In this document: piece after piece, positions 17,194 through 25,673 of the stretch | Numbering within the stretch: position 1 is the first letter of the stretch | How the letters are laid out: each line of letters begins with the position of its first letter | Assembly (NCBI GenBank): GCA_016703665.1 | Contig: JADJBS010000008.1 | Coordinates: 186,001-250,000 of the forward strand | Direction of reading: 5' to 3' | From: Candidatus Defluviibacillus avedoerensis | Lineage (GTDB): Bacteria; Pseudomonadota; Gammaproteobacteria; Burkholderiales; Burkholderiaceae_C | DNA length: 64,000 nucleotides | The notes under the pieces: generated by a model | Told to the model about the DNA's origin: nothing | What the model saw: only the letters and a program-made list of their open reading frames with translations | Databases searched by the model: none | Program-made: the position numbers and the translations under genes

Positions 17194-17628
17194 TCAACCC
17201 TCAATACCCTTTGTCGCAGATGCCGGCAGGCCAAACAAGTGGTCAAACGCCCATGTGAACGCGATTGCATAGACGAAGAAGAACGCCATGAGGGCAAGGT
17301 CTGCCAGGAAAGCCACGAGAAATGTGGTGTCCAAGCCATAGGCCATCACCGGCACCAGCAAGAACACCAGCCCACCTTCAAAGCCCGTGGCATGGGCAAG
17401 GCGCCGGGCGAGTGACCTGCCCTTAACGGATTGACGCGACTCCCAGCGCTCAAAGAGGGCATTGAATGCGTAGTTCCACACCAGTGCAATGCTCGACAGA
17501 AAGAACGCAAGCCCCAGGGTTGAAGCGGCAGGTTTGTCAAAAGCAAGACTCAAGACTGGGCCAACGAAGGCAATCGCAAAGACTTCGTACAAACCGGCCT
17601 GAAGCACGCGTCGGGTTCTGGGGGTCAT
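17194..17628 (-). CDS. PACE-family (AceI-like) efflux transporter
   Basis: The 144-residue, four-helix inner-membrane protein carries tandem bacterial transmembrane pair (BTP) repeats. The first has R..LQAGLYE and VWNYAFNALFE; the second has RLAHATGFEGGL, matching the RxxHxxxFE motif of chlorhexidine transporter AceI. PACE proteins export biocides and probably short diamines using proton exchange. It is the last gene of the prfC-HAD-PACE unit, with an ATGA overlap to the HAD gene. Confidence 0.9.
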   Translation of the reverse strand: MTPRTRRVLQAGLYEVFAIAFVGPVLSLAFDKPAASTLGLAFFLSSIALVWNYAFNALFERWESRQSVKGRSLARRLAHATGFEGGLVFLLVPVMAYGLDTTFLVAFLADLALMAFFFVYAIAFTWAFDHLFGLPASATKGIEG

Positions 17629-18449
17629 TGAGTTGCCAGGGTGCTCAAGGCTTGCGCAAATTCCTCAAAACCCTGTCCCCGCTCGCTTGGTGTGATGTAC
17701 CTGGGCAGATGCGTCAACTCAGACTCAAAGCGTCGAATATTCGCCACGCCAACGCTGTGCGCAAAGGCCCCAAACATCAACTGATCGTTGGTCGAGTCGC
17801 CCACATAGACCCAGCGATCCATCTCCAGCGACAAGTCCCGTCCGAACAATGCCCACACGATCCAGCGTGCGCCGGCCAACTTGTTGTGATCGCCAAACCA
17901 GCCGTTGATGTGGATGCTGCTGACGGTGGCGTTCATGCCTTCGCTTTGCATGATCTGCACCACCTGGGCGATTTGGTCTGACGGCAAATGCGTGAATTCG
18001 CTGTGGTCGATGGCAATATCTGTCTCGCGGCCCACACTGTCTTGCGACACCATAGCGCCTGGCACCTCGCGCACGATGCGTGCGGCCACGGCCTGCATGC
18101 GGGCGAAGTTACCGGCACGTGTGGCAGCGTCTTGTTGGTATATCTTTGATAGCGCACCAGGCTTTTCTGTATTGCCAAAAGCACATTTTTGATTGCGAAA
18201 AGAGAGCGCCACGGCCCCGTTCTCGGCCACGATCGCATCGACTGGCCAGGCGGCGGCAAACGGTTCGCTCCAGCCCACCGGGCGGCCGGTGATGGGGATC
18301 ACATGCAGGCCAGCGGCCTTCAAGGCAGCCAAGGCGGACACCGTGGACTGGGGCACCGCGCCTTCGGTGGTGAGCGTGTCATCGATGTCGGTGAAGACAC
18401 CGATGATTTGACGGCGATCAGCCTCAGGCCAATCGAGCAAGGGCCTCAT
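17625..18449 (-). CDS. HAD-superfamily hydrolase, subclass IIB (sugar-phosphatase-like)
   Basis: From the ATG at 18449 the protein has 274 residues. Motif I is VFTDIDDTLTTEG (nucleophile Asp in DIDDT), motif II is ITGRP, and the late motif is YVGDSTNDQLMFG with the acidic metal ligands. The cap between them is type IIB, as in Cof and mannosyl-3-phosphoglycerate or sucrose phosphatases. The substrate is not known. The frame extends upstream into prfC but no plausible start lies there. The gap to the prfC stop is 5 bp. Confidence 0.85.
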   Translation of the reverse strand: MRPLLDWPEADRRQIIGVFTDIDDTLTTEGAVPQSTVSALAALKAAGLHVIPITGRPVGWSEPFAAAWPVDAIVAENGAVALSFRNQKCAFGNTEKPGALSKIYQQDAATRAGNFARMQAVAARIVREVPGAMVSQDSVGRETDIAIDHSEFTHLPSDQIAQVVQIMQSEGMNATVSSIHINGWFGDHNKLAGARWIVWALFGRDLSLEMDRWVYVGDSTNDQLMFGAFAHSVGVANIRRFESELTHLPRYITPSERGQGFEEFAQALSTLATQ

Positions 18450-18454
18450 GGCAC

Positions 18455-20086
18455 TCAACCTGCGTTTTGCAGAGCCAAGCCTGCGTGTTCGCGCAGTGGA
18501 TGGAAGTGGATCTTGGGGAAACGCTCTTGCGCCAGCCGCACGTCGTAAGGGCTGGTACACAGGTAAGCGAGCGTGTCCGCCGCGTCTCGTGCCATGCGCT
18601 GCGGGTAAGCATTGATGAACTGGTTCAGCTCGGTGGGGGTGTCCGCCGTGATCCAACGCGCTCCGGTGTACTGACATCCCTCCAGCCGCACGTCGGCGTC
18701 GTACTCGGCCTTGAGGCGGTGCTGCACCACTTCAAACTGCAACTGGCCGACGGCGCCCAACAGCATGGAGCCACCCGCCTCAGGGCGAAAGACCTGAATC
18801 GCACCCTCTTCACCGAGTTGGGCCAAGCCCATTTGCAGTTGCTTGGTGCGCAGCGGATTCTTGAGCAACACGGTCATGAAGAGTTCGGGTGCGAAGAAGG
18901 GCAGCCCGGTGAACTGCAGGTTGACGCTGCCGTCGGTGATGGTGTCGCCCAATTGCACGCCACCATGGGTGGTAAAGCCAATGATGTCGCCCGCAAAAGC
19001 TTCTTCCACCGCCTCGCGGCGCTGGCTCATGAAGGTGACCACACTGGTCGGTCGCAGTTCTTTGGCCGTGCGCATGACTTTGAGCTTCATGCCCGGGGTG
19101 TACTTGCCGGATGCAATGCGCACAAAGGCGATGCGGTCGCGGTGGTTGGCGTCCATGTTGGCCTGCACCTTGAAGACCACGCCGCTGAAGGCCTCGTCCT
19201 CGGGCTGAATCACCTTGATCTCGGTCTGCTTATTGACGATGCGGCTGCTGGTGCGCGACTGGGGCGACGGCGCCAGATCGACCAGCGCATCGAGCACCTC
19301 CATCACACCGAAGTTGTTGACGCCCGAACCAAAGAACACGGGGGTTTGGCGCCCTTCCAGAAAGGCTTGATGGTCCCATGTGGGGGAAGCACCGGCGGCC
19401 AGCTCCATGCTGTCCAGCGCTTCGTCGTATTCCTGACCAAACCGGGCGCGCAGGGCTTCCTGGTCGGCCAGCGGCATGGTGTCGAAGTCCTGCGGCAGGC
19501 GCTCGGAGCCGGATTCAAACACGGTCATGGCCTGGGTGCGCAGGTTCATGATGCCGCCAAAGTTCTTGCCTTTGCCCACGGGCCAGGTCATGGGCACACA
19601 GGGCATGCCAAGCTCGCGCTCCACTTCGTCCAGGATGTCGAGCGGATCTCGCACTTCACGGTCCATCTTGTTCACAAAGGTGATGATGGGTGTGTTGCGC
19701 TGGCGGCAGACCTCGATTAAGCGGCGCGTCTGCGCCTCCACACCGTTGGCGGCGTCAATCACCATCAGGGCCGAATCCACGGCGGTGAGCACGCGGTAGG
19801 TGTCCTCCGAGAAATCTTTGTGGCCGGGGGTGTCGAGCAGGTTGATCACATGCTCGCGGTAGAGCATTTGCATGACCGAGCTGGCCACCGAGATGCCGCG
19901 CTGCTTTTCGATCTCCATCCAGTCGCTGGTCGCATGGCGGCTGGCTTTGCGGGCCTTGACCGATCCAGCAATCTGGATCGCACCAGAGAACAGCAGCAGC
20001 TTTTCTGTCAGCGTGGTTTTACCCGCGTCAGGGTGCGAGATGATGGCAAAGGTACGGCGGCGCCGGGTTTCTGGGGCGTAGGACAC
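18455..20086 (-). CDS. prfC: Peptide chain release factor 3
   Basis: RF3 is the GTPase that recycles RF1/RF2 from the ribosome. The product has P-loop SHPDAGKTTLTEK, switch region EKQRGISV, LLDTPGHKDF and FVNKMDR, followed by EF-G-like domains 2 and 3. The family normally begins with SYxxETxRRRTFAIISHPDAGK, which here starts at a GTG at 20086 (543 residues). Longer in-frame options begin at ATG 20137 and TTG 20149, the latter with AAGGA upstream, so the start is not settled. It leads a unit with the HAD and PACE genes. Confidence 0.95.
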   Translation of the reverse strand: MSYAPETRRRRTFAIISHPDAGKTTLTEKLLLFSGAIQIAGSVKARKASRHATSDWMEIEKQRGISVASSVMQMLYREHVINLLDTPGHKDFSEDTYRVLTAVDSALMVIDAANGVEAQTRRLIEVCRQRNTPIITFVNKMDREVRDPLDILDEVERELGMPCVPMTWPVGKGKNFGGIMNLRTQAMTVFESGSERLPQDFDTMPLADQEALRARFGQEYDEALDSMELAAGASPTWDHQAFLEGRQTPVFFGSGVNNFGVMEVLDALVDLAPSPQSRTSSRIVNKQTEIKVIQPEDEAFSGVVFKVQANMDANHRDRIAFVRIASGKYTPGMKLKVMRTAKELRPTSVVTFMSQRREAVEEAFAGDIIGFTTHGGVQLGDTITDGSVNLQFTGLPFFAPELFMTVLLKNPLRTKQLQMGLAQLGEEGAIQVFRPEAGGSMLLGAVGQLQFEVVQHRLKAEYDADVRLEGCQYTGARWITADTPTELNQFINAYPQRMARDAADTLAYLCTSPYDVRLAQERFPKIHFHPLREHAGLALQNAG

Positions 20087-20277
20087 AAGGGATTTCCAGG
20101 GTAGAGAGGCTTCAGGGCATGGCGCCACGGGCTTCATATATGCACACAACTGTCCTTGAGCGGACTGTGTTTTGATCTGTGTAATTTTAACGATACGGCT
20201 ATTTTGGCAATTTTCGTCGGCTAGATCTTGGGTGGTAGAGTGAAAACCGTCCTCAACATGGCGATCAACGACTTAGC

Positions 20278-21552
20278 ATGACACTACTGCGACACCCCCA
20301 TTCACTCCTTTTTGCTTTGCTTCGCGTCGGTGCTGTGCTGATCATCATGGTATTTCCGATGGGCTGTGGTGGAGGTGGGGGCTCAACGGGTTCTGCGTCG
20401 TCACTGCTATCCACCACCATTAACTCAAACACGGGGTGCGTGGCTGTTGGCCGCACCTCACCAGCGACTGTCACACCTTTCAACCAGTTGCCCGTTGCTA
20501 AGCGGCAGGCTGCTCTGGCCCAGGCGTTGGGCAAACCCCAGCGCCTGCTGGTTGGACTGGGCGCAGTGGAAAAAACATCTGTACAAAAACAAAGTTTGCT
20601 TCCAGATATTTTTGATACCTACATTGGGGGCGTGGGTGCCGATTCCTGGCCCTACTGGAACAGTCCAACGGGTGAATACGCTCAAATGCACGCGCGCAAT
20701 GCTGACTGCTTTGGCTCGGTCCCCATGTTCACGCTTTATCAGATGGCCTCCCGGGGCGATGGAAACATGACGGTGTTGTACGACTTTGCCTTTATGCAGG
20801 GTTACTGGGACAACGTGAGGATATTGTTCAATCAGTTGCAGATCTATGGCAACTCTGCACTGGTCAACGTTGAGCCTGACTTCTGGGGTTACGCGCAACG
20901 GATCAGTACTGATCCCAACAAGCATTTTGCGCATGTCTCGTTGGTCAACCCGGACTGCAGTGACATGAAGGACAGTGTGGCAAGCGTGGCGGGGTGCCTG
21001 ATCCGGATGGCGCGAAAATACGCGCCCAAGGCCTATGTCGGCTTTCCGCCTGCACAGTTTGACGATATCGCCGCCAACGAGTTGAATTATTTCAAACTGC
21101 TGGGGGTCGACAAAGCAGATTTTGTGGTGACGCAGACCCTGGACCGAGACATAGGTTGCATCGAAGCAGCCTACACAAGCTCAGGTGCCAACTGCAGCCG
21201 CCCCATCTCAGCAAACTCTCTGAAAATCTGGGATGAAACCAATGTCACATCGCCCAACTTCACGGAACACTTTGCAACCGCGAAGTCTTTTTCAACAGGG
21301 CTTGGCTTACCTTTGATCTGGTGGCAGACGCCCATGGGTGTTCCGTCCACTGCGCCCGGGGGAACTGCTCTAAGCTTTCGAGACAACCGGATGCGCTACT
21401 TCTTAAGCCATGCCAGCGAATTGGTCAATGCTGGCGGGGTGGGAGTTGTCTTCAGTCCGGGGCATGTCACCCAGACCAATTTGAACACTGATGGCGGACA
21501 GTTCAAGACCCTGTCAACTGCCTATTTGAGCAAACCGGCTGTATTGCCTTAA
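20278..21552 (+). CDS. Putative lipoprotein of unknown function
   Basis: The 424-residue protein starts with a signal peptide whose lipobox-like end is FPMG-C (Cys30), followed by a poly-Gly linker, so it is probably an outer-membrane lipoprotein. The body has many Trp/Tyr and Asn/Asp motifs (VGADSWPYWNSPTGEYAQMH, LVNVEPDFWGYAQ, LPLIWWQTPMG). The NVEPDFWG and WDETNVT segments resemble strand ends of TIM-barrel glycosidases, with possible acidic catalytic residues. I do not recognise the family. It is monocistronic, divergent from prfC and upstream of the SAH riboswitch. Confidence 0.75.
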   Translation: MTLLRHPHSLLFALLRVGAVLIIMVFPMGCGGGGGSTGSASSLLSTTINSNTGCVAVGRTSPATVTPFNQLPVAKRQAALAQALGKPQRLLVGLGAVEKTSVQKQSLLPDIFDTYIGGVGADSWPYWNSPTGEYAQMHARNADCFGSVPMFTLYQMASRGDGNMTVLYDFAFMQGYWDNVRILFNQLQIYGNSALVNVEPDFWGYAQRISTDPNKHFAHVSLVNPDCSDMKDSVASVAGCLIRMARKYAPKAYVGFPPAQFDDIAANELNYFKLLGVDKADFVVTQTLDRDIGCIEAAYTSSGANCSRPISANSLKIWDETNVTSPNFTEHFATAKSFSTGLGLPLIWWQTPMGVPSTAPGGTALSFRDNRMRYFLSHASELVNAGGVGVVFSPGHVTQTNLNTDGGQFKTLSTAYLSKPAVLP

Positions 21553-21585
21553 CCTAAAAACAGGAGGATAGGCTTCATCGAGCCA

Positions 21586-21619
21586 GAACCCCAATGTCCA
21601 AGCCCGCCACTTGGGGTTC
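21586..21619 (+). terminator. Stem-loop after the lipoprotein gene
   Basis: GAACCCCAA and TTGGGGTTC form a perfect 9-bp stem with a 16-nt loop, 34 bp after the lipoprotein stop. No T-run follows, so it may be a factor-dependent terminator or 3'-end stabiliser rather than a classical terminator. Confidence 0.4.
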
Positions 21620-21644
21620 GAATGGCCGTATAGAATTGAAGCTT

Positions 21645-21727
21645 CCCGAGGAGCGTTGCAGTCTGCACCCGCAGACGAGGCTCGGGCCACAAGCTGTTCT
21701 AGCTTGTCTGACTTAACGGCGCTCACC
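21645..21727 (+). promoter_or_regulatory. S-adenosylhomocysteine (SAH) riboswitch aptamer
   Basis: The leader of ahcY matches the SAH riboswitch layout. P1 is CCCGAG (21645-21650) with CTCGGG (21681-21686). Directly after the 5' strand is GAGCGTTGCAG, and an inner hairpin GTCTGC/GCAGAC (21661-21676) follows. A variable stem ACAAGCT/AGCTTGT lies at 21689-21707, and AACGGCGCTCACC at the 3' side provides the CGCTC that forms the pseudoknot with GAGCG. Known SAH riboswitches sense SAH and raise ahcY expression. The identification rests on consensus recognition and the downstream gene. Confidence 0.9.
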
Positions 21728-21775
21728 CACGAACTTGTGGGGTGAGCCAGCCTTCCCCAAGCTTCGTGGTTTTTT
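21721..21775 (+). terminator. Expression platform of the SAH riboswitch
   Basis: Two mutually exclusive hairpins are visible. GCTCACCC (21721-21728) pairs with GGGTGAGC (21740-21747), using the pseudoknot strand. CCACGAA (21727-21733) pairs with TTCGTGG (21763-21769) and is followed by six T, an intrinsic terminator. GGAG for ahcY follows. Which state the ligand favours cannot be fixed by eye. Confidence 0.65.
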
Positions 21776-21793
21776 CAATTTTTTGGAGAACCT

Positions 21794-23257
21794 ATGAACG
21801 CCAAAGTCAAAGCCCCCACCGCAAACCCCGCGACTGTTGTCGATAGCGCTATTGCTGACATTTCACTTGCTGCCTGGGGCCGCAAGGAAATCGCGATTGC
21901 CGAAACCGAGATGCCAGGCCTGATGGCCATTCGCGCCGAGTTTGCCAAAGCCCAGCCCCTGAAAGGCGCCCGCATCACGGGCAGCCTGCACATGACGATT
22001 CAGACGGCCGTGTTGATCGAAACCCTGCAAGCCCTGGGTGCCCAAGTGCGATGGGCGTCTTGCAACATCTTCTCAACACAAGACCACGCTGCAGCGGCCA
22101 TTGCCGCCAGCGGCACGCCCGTGTTCGCCGTCAAGGGCGAGACGCTGGTGGACTACTGGAACTACACCCACAGCATTTTTGAGTTTGGCGGCAAGGACAA
22201 GAAGAACGACGGCCCGAACATGATTCTGGACGACGGTGGTGACGCCACGCTGCTGATGCACCTGGGTGCACAAGCTGAAAAAGACATCAAGGTGCTTGCC
22301 AAAGCAGGCAGCGAAGAAGAGAAAATCCTCTTCGCTGCGATCAAGGCCAAGCTGGCCGTTGATCCCACCTGGTACAGCCGCCGCCTGAAGAACATCATCG
22401 GCGTGACCGAAGAAACCACGACCGGCGTGCTGCGTTTGAACGAGATGTCCGCCAAGGGCACCCTGGCTATCCGCGCCATCAACGTCAACGACTCGGTTAC
22501 CAAGAGCAAGTTTGACAATCTGTACGGTTGCCGCGAATCCCTGGTTGACGCCATCAAGCGCGCCACTGATGTGATGGTCGCTGGCAAGGTCGCTGTGGTG
22601 GCAGGCTACGGCGATGTGGGCAAGGGTTCTGCCCAAGCGCTGCGCGCTCTGTCTGCCCAGGTTTGGGTGACTGAGATCGACCCGATCAACGCCCTTCAGG
22701 CTGCAATGGAAGGCTACAAGGTCGTGACCATGGAATACGCTGCCGATAAGGCTGACATTTTTGTGTCTGCCACCGGCAACAAGAACGTCATTACCTTCAA
22801 GCACATGGATGCCATGAAGGATCAGGCCATCGTTTGTAACATCGGTCACTTTGACAATGAAATCGACGTCGCGTCGCTGGAAAAGCTGAAGTGGGAAGAG
22901 ATCAAGCCCCAAGTGGACCACGTGATCTTCCCGGCCAAGGGTAAGAAGCCTGCCAAGCGCATCATCCTGTTGGCCAAGGGCCGTCTGGTGAACTTGGGTT
23001 GCGGCACCGGCCACCCTAGCTTTGTGATGTCTTCCAGCTTCGCGAACCAGACGATTGCCCAGATCGAACTGTTCACAAAGTCCAAAGACTACAAGTCTGG
23101 CAAGGTCTATGTGTTGCCCAAGCACCTGGACGAGAAAGTGGCTCGCCTGCACCTGATGAAGGTCGGCGCGATGTTGTCGGAGTTGACCGACGAGCAAGCC
23201 GCCTACATCGGTGTGAGCAAGGCTGGTCCGTACAAGGCCAACACTTACCGCTATTGA
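21794..23257 (+). CDS. ahcY: Adenosylhomocysteinase (SAH hydrolase)
   Basis: The 487-residue enzyme reversibly splits S-adenosylhomocysteine into adenosine and homocysteine, clearing the product of methyltransferases. Visible motifs are the substrate block GSLHMTIQTAVLIETL, the NAD-binding Rossmann turn VAGYGDVGKGSAQ, CNIGHFDNEID and the C-terminal tail ending PYKANTYRY, which reaches into the neighbouring subunit's NAD site. The length fits the long bacterial form with its extra insertion. It is controlled by the SAH riboswitch upstream and followed 13 bp later by metF. Confidence 0.97.
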   Translation: MNAKVKAPTANPATVVDSAIADISLAAWGRKEIAIAETEMPGLMAIRAEFAKAQPLKGARITGSLHMTIQTAVLIETLQALGAQVRWASCNIFSTQDHAAAAIAASGTPVFAVKGETLVDYWNYTHSIFEFGGKDKKNDGPNMILDDGGDATLLMHLGAQAEKDIKVLAKAGSEEEKILFAAIKAKLAVDPTWYSRRLKNIIGVTEETTTGVLRLNEMSAKGTLAIRAINVNDSVTKSKFDNLYGCRESLVDAIKRATDVMVAGKVAVVAGYGDVGKGSAQALRALSAQVWVTEIDPINALQAAMEGYKVVTMEYAADKADIFVSATGNKNVITFKHMDAMKDQAIVCNIGHFDNEIDVASLEKLKWEEIKPQVDHVIFPAKGKKPAKRIILLAKGRLVNLGCGTGHPSFVMSSSFANQTIAQIELFTKSKDYKSGKVYVLPKHLDEKVARLHLMKVGAMLSELTDEQAAYIGVSKAGPYKANTYRY

Positions 23258-23270
23258 TGGGGCGCGAGGA

Positions 23271-24101
23271 ATGACGCTTCCTATCAGTCTGGAATTCTTC
23301 CCGCCCAAGACGCCAGAAGGCAGCGCCAAGTTGCGCGCTGCGCGTGCCGAGTTGTACGCGCTCAAGCCTGACTTCTGCTCGGTCACTTACGGCGCGGGCG
23401 GCTCGACCCAGGAAGGCACTTTTGGCGCTGTGCAGGAGATCCTGAATGAAGGCGTGGCGGCCGCTTCGCACTTCTCGTGTGTGGGGGCCACCAAGCAGCG
23501 TGTGGCTGAGCAGTTGTTGCAACTCAAGGCCATGGGTGTGAAACGCCTTGTGGCTTTGCGCGGCGACTTGCCCAGCGGCTACGGCGGGCCGGGGGAACTG
23601 CAATACAGCAGCGACCTGGTGCGCTTTATCCGCGAGCAGACAGGCGATCACTTCCACATCACGGTGGCGTGCTACCCAGAGGTTCACCCGCAGGCGAAAA
23701 GCCCGGCAGATGACCTGCACGCTTACGCTGCCAAGGTGCAGGCTGGTGCCAACAGTGCGATCACGCAGATGTTCTTCAATGCCGATGGCTATTGGCGCTT
23801 TGTAGAAGACGCGCATGCGGCTGGGGTGCGCATCCCCGTGCTGCCCGGCATCATGCCGATCACCAACTCGAGCGGTTTGCTGCGCTTTGCAGACACCTGC
23901 GGCAGTGAGATCCCGCGCTGGATGCGGCTACGCTTGCAGGCGTTCGGAGACGATACCGCGTCCATCAAGGCCTTTGGCCTGGATGTGGTGACGCATCTTT
24001 GTGAGCAACTTATCAAGGGGGGTGTGCCCGGGTTGCACTTTTACACCATGAACCAGAGCGGCGCGACGCAGGCCATTTGCCAGCGCCTTGGCAAGCTTTA
24101 A
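23271..24101 (+). CDS. metF: 5,10-methylenetetrahydrofolate reductase
   Basis: The 276-residue flavoprotein reduces methylene-THF to methyl-THF, the methyl donor for methionine synthesis. It begins ISLEFFPPKT and has the conserved VTYGAGGST, ALRGD and a late GVPGLHFYTMNQS segment. Length and layout match bacterial MetF. With ahcY it forms a two-gene operon of the activated methyl cycle, so the SAH riboswitch probably controls both genes. Confidence 0.96.
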   Translation: MTLPISLEFFPPKTPEGSAKLRAARAELYALKPDFCSVTYGAGGSTQEGTFGAVQEILNEGVAAASHFSCVGATKQRVAEQLLQLKAMGVKRLVALRGDLPSGYGGPGELQYSSDLVRFIREQTGDHFHITVACYPEVHPQAKSPADDLHAYAAKVQAGANSAITQMFFNADGYWRFVEDAHAAGVRIPVLPGIMPITNSSGLLRFADTCGSEIPRWMRLRLQAFGDDTASIKAFGLDVVTHLCEQLIKGGVPGLHFYTMNQSGATQAICQRLGKL

Positions 24102-24121
24102 CAAGCATTTCCCCACCGAAC

Positions 24122-24157
24122 AACGGCGGCATTTCTGCGGAGATGTCGCCGTTTTTT
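24122..24157 (+). terminator. Terminator of the ahcY-metF operon
   Basis: AACGGCG and CGCCGTT enclose a partly paired loop and are followed by a T-run, 20 bp after the metF stop. Confidence 0.85.
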
Positions 24158-24215
24158 CTGGTCACGGTGATTAAGATAGCTGCTGCCATTTGTTCCCTCA
24201 AAACAGGAGATTGAC

Positions 24216-25493
24216 ATGAAGTTTGAAACCATTGCCGTCCACGGTGGCTACACGCCAGACCCGACAACCAAATCGGTGGCGGTTCCCATTTACCAAACAG
24301 TGGCCTATGCGTTTGACAACACGCAGCACGGCGCAGACCTGTTCGATTTGAAGGTGGCAGGCAATATCTACAGCCGCATCATGAACCCGACCAATGGCGT
24401 GCTTGAAGCCCGTTTGGCGGCGCTGGAAGGTGGCGTCGGTGCTCTGGCGGTGGCCTCTGGTATGGCAGCCATTACGTATGCGATCCAGACCATTGCAGAA
24501 GCAGGTGACAACATTGTGTCGTCCTCCACCCTGTATGGCGGCACTTACAACCTGCTGGGTCATACCCTTCCACAAATGGGCATTGAGACTCGTTTTGCAG
24601 ACCCACGCGATCCTGGCGCATTTGCCAAACTGATTGATGCACGCACCAAGGCCGTCTTTTGTGAATCGGTGGGTAACCCTTTGGGTAATGTGACTGACTT
24701 GCGTGCGCTGGCCGATGTGGCTCACGCTGCCGGCGTCCCCTTGATAGTGGACAACACGGTGCCAAGCCCTTACCTGTGTCGTCCGTTCGAGCATGGTGCA
24801 GACATCGTCGTGCATTCCATGACCAAGTACCTGGGTGGCCACGGCACCACCATTGGTGGTGCCATTGTGGATTCCGGCAAGTTCCCTTGGGTTGAGCACA
24901 AGGCACGCTTCAAGCGCCTGAATGAGCCCGATGTGAGCTACCACGGCGTGGTTTACACCGAGGCTTTGGGCGCCGCAGCCTACATTGGCCGCGCACGTGT
25001 GGTGCCCCTGCGCAACATGGGTGCAGCCCTGAGCCCGATGGCGGCCTTCCAGATACTGCAGGGCATCGAGACCCTGCCGTTGCGCATGGATCGCATTTGC
25101 AGCAATGCCGTGGCTGTGGCCCAGCATCTGAAGCAACACGCCAAAGTGGCCTGGGTCAATTACGCTGGGCTGGAAGATCACCCAGACCATGCCCTGGTCA
25201 AACGTCAGATGGATGGCCGCGCGTCCGGCATCATCAGTTTCGGACTCAAGGCTGTTGATGGCCGCGAGGCAGGTGGACGCTTTCAGGACGCGCTGCAACT
25301 GTTCACGCGCCTGGTCAACATTGGCGACGCAAAGTCTTTGGCGTGCCACCCGGCCAGCACCACCCATCGACAACTCAATCCGCAGGAACTGGCTCGGGCT
25401 GGTGTCAGCGAAGAAATGGTCCGCCTGTCGATCGGCATTGAGCATATTGACGACCTGCTGGCGGACCTGGAGCAAGCACTGACCGCTGTTTAG
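24216..25493 (+). CDS. metY: O-acetylhomoserine sulfhydrylase (PLP-dependent)
   Basis: The 425-residue enzyme belongs to the Cys/Met-metabolism PLP family and makes homocysteine from O-acetylhomoserine and sulfide. It begins FETIAVHGGYTPDPTTKSVAVPIYQT, has YSRIMNPTN, and the PLP lysine in HSMTKYLGGHGT. The VHGGY...SVAVPIYQT pattern and length favour the MetY type over cystathionine synthases. A GGAG site lies close upstream. It follows the ahcY-metF terminator, so it has its own promoter, in keeping with a sulfur amino-acid cluster. Confidence 0.93.
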   Translation: MKFETIAVHGGYTPDPTTKSVAVPIYQTVAYAFDNTQHGADLFDLKVAGNIYSRIMNPTNGVLEARLAALEGGVGALAVASGMAAITYAIQTIAEAGDNIVSSSTLYGGTYNLLGHTLPQMGIETRFADPRDPGAFAKLIDARTKAVFCESVGNPLGNVTDLRALADVAHAAGVPLIVDNTVPSPYLCRPFEHGADIVVHSMTKYLGGHGTTIGGAIVDSGKFPWVEHKARFKRLNEPDVSYHGVVYTEALGAAAYIGRARVVPLRNMGAALSPMAAFQILQGIETLPLRMDRICSNAVAVAQHLKQHAKVAWVNYAGLEDHPDHALVKRQMDGRASGIISFGLKAVDGREAGGRFQDALQLFTRLVNIGDAKSLACHPASTTHRQLNPQELARAGVSEEMVRLSIGIEHIDDLLADLEQALTAV

Positions 25494-25540
25494 CCAGGAA
25501 ATGCGCAGATGTTGACCGTGCAAATTGGCAACAACCGGAT

Positions 25541-25554
25541 TTGATCCAGATCAA
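25541..25554. promoter_or_regulatory. FNR/ANR box 1 upstream of ompW
   Basis: TTGATCCAGATCAA is a perfect match to the FNR/ANR consensus TTGAT-N4-ATCAA. Its centre is about 126 bp upstream of the ompW start. It is expected to bind an oxygen-sensing FNR-family regulator under low oxygen. Confidence 0.8.
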
Positions 25555-25589
25555 ATAGAGGCGCAGACCATTGAAGGGGTTTTCCGTAT

Positions 25590-25603
25590 TTGATCTAGCT
25601 CAA
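25590..25603. promoter_or_regulatory. FNR/ANR box 2 upstream of ompW
   Basis: TTGATCTAGCTCAA matches the FNR consensus at 9 of 10 positions. Its centre is 49 bp from that of box 1. An activator here at about -41.5 would place the start near 25638; the TCCAAT at 25626-25631 would be a weak -10. An inverted repeat CCCGGAA/TTCCGGG lies at 25617-25641 in the leader. Confidence 0.7.
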
Positions 25604-25673
25604 ACACAAGGGTTTTCCCGGAATGTCCAATGGTTTCCGGGATGTTCCCTGAACTCAATATTGGATGACTCAA

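Noticed and set aside
18467..19720. 417-codon plus-strand frame opposite prfC
   Set aside because: Shadow of RF3, which is unambiguous on the other strand.
22073..23386. Long minus-strand frame (437 codons) opposite ahcY
   Set aside because: It lies antisense to a clearly recognised enzyme, shows no family motif and has His/Gln-rich shadow composition.
24198..25523. 441-codon minus-strand frame opposite metY
   Set aside because: Complete overlap with a conserved PLP enzyme; residues are those expected from a complementary frame.
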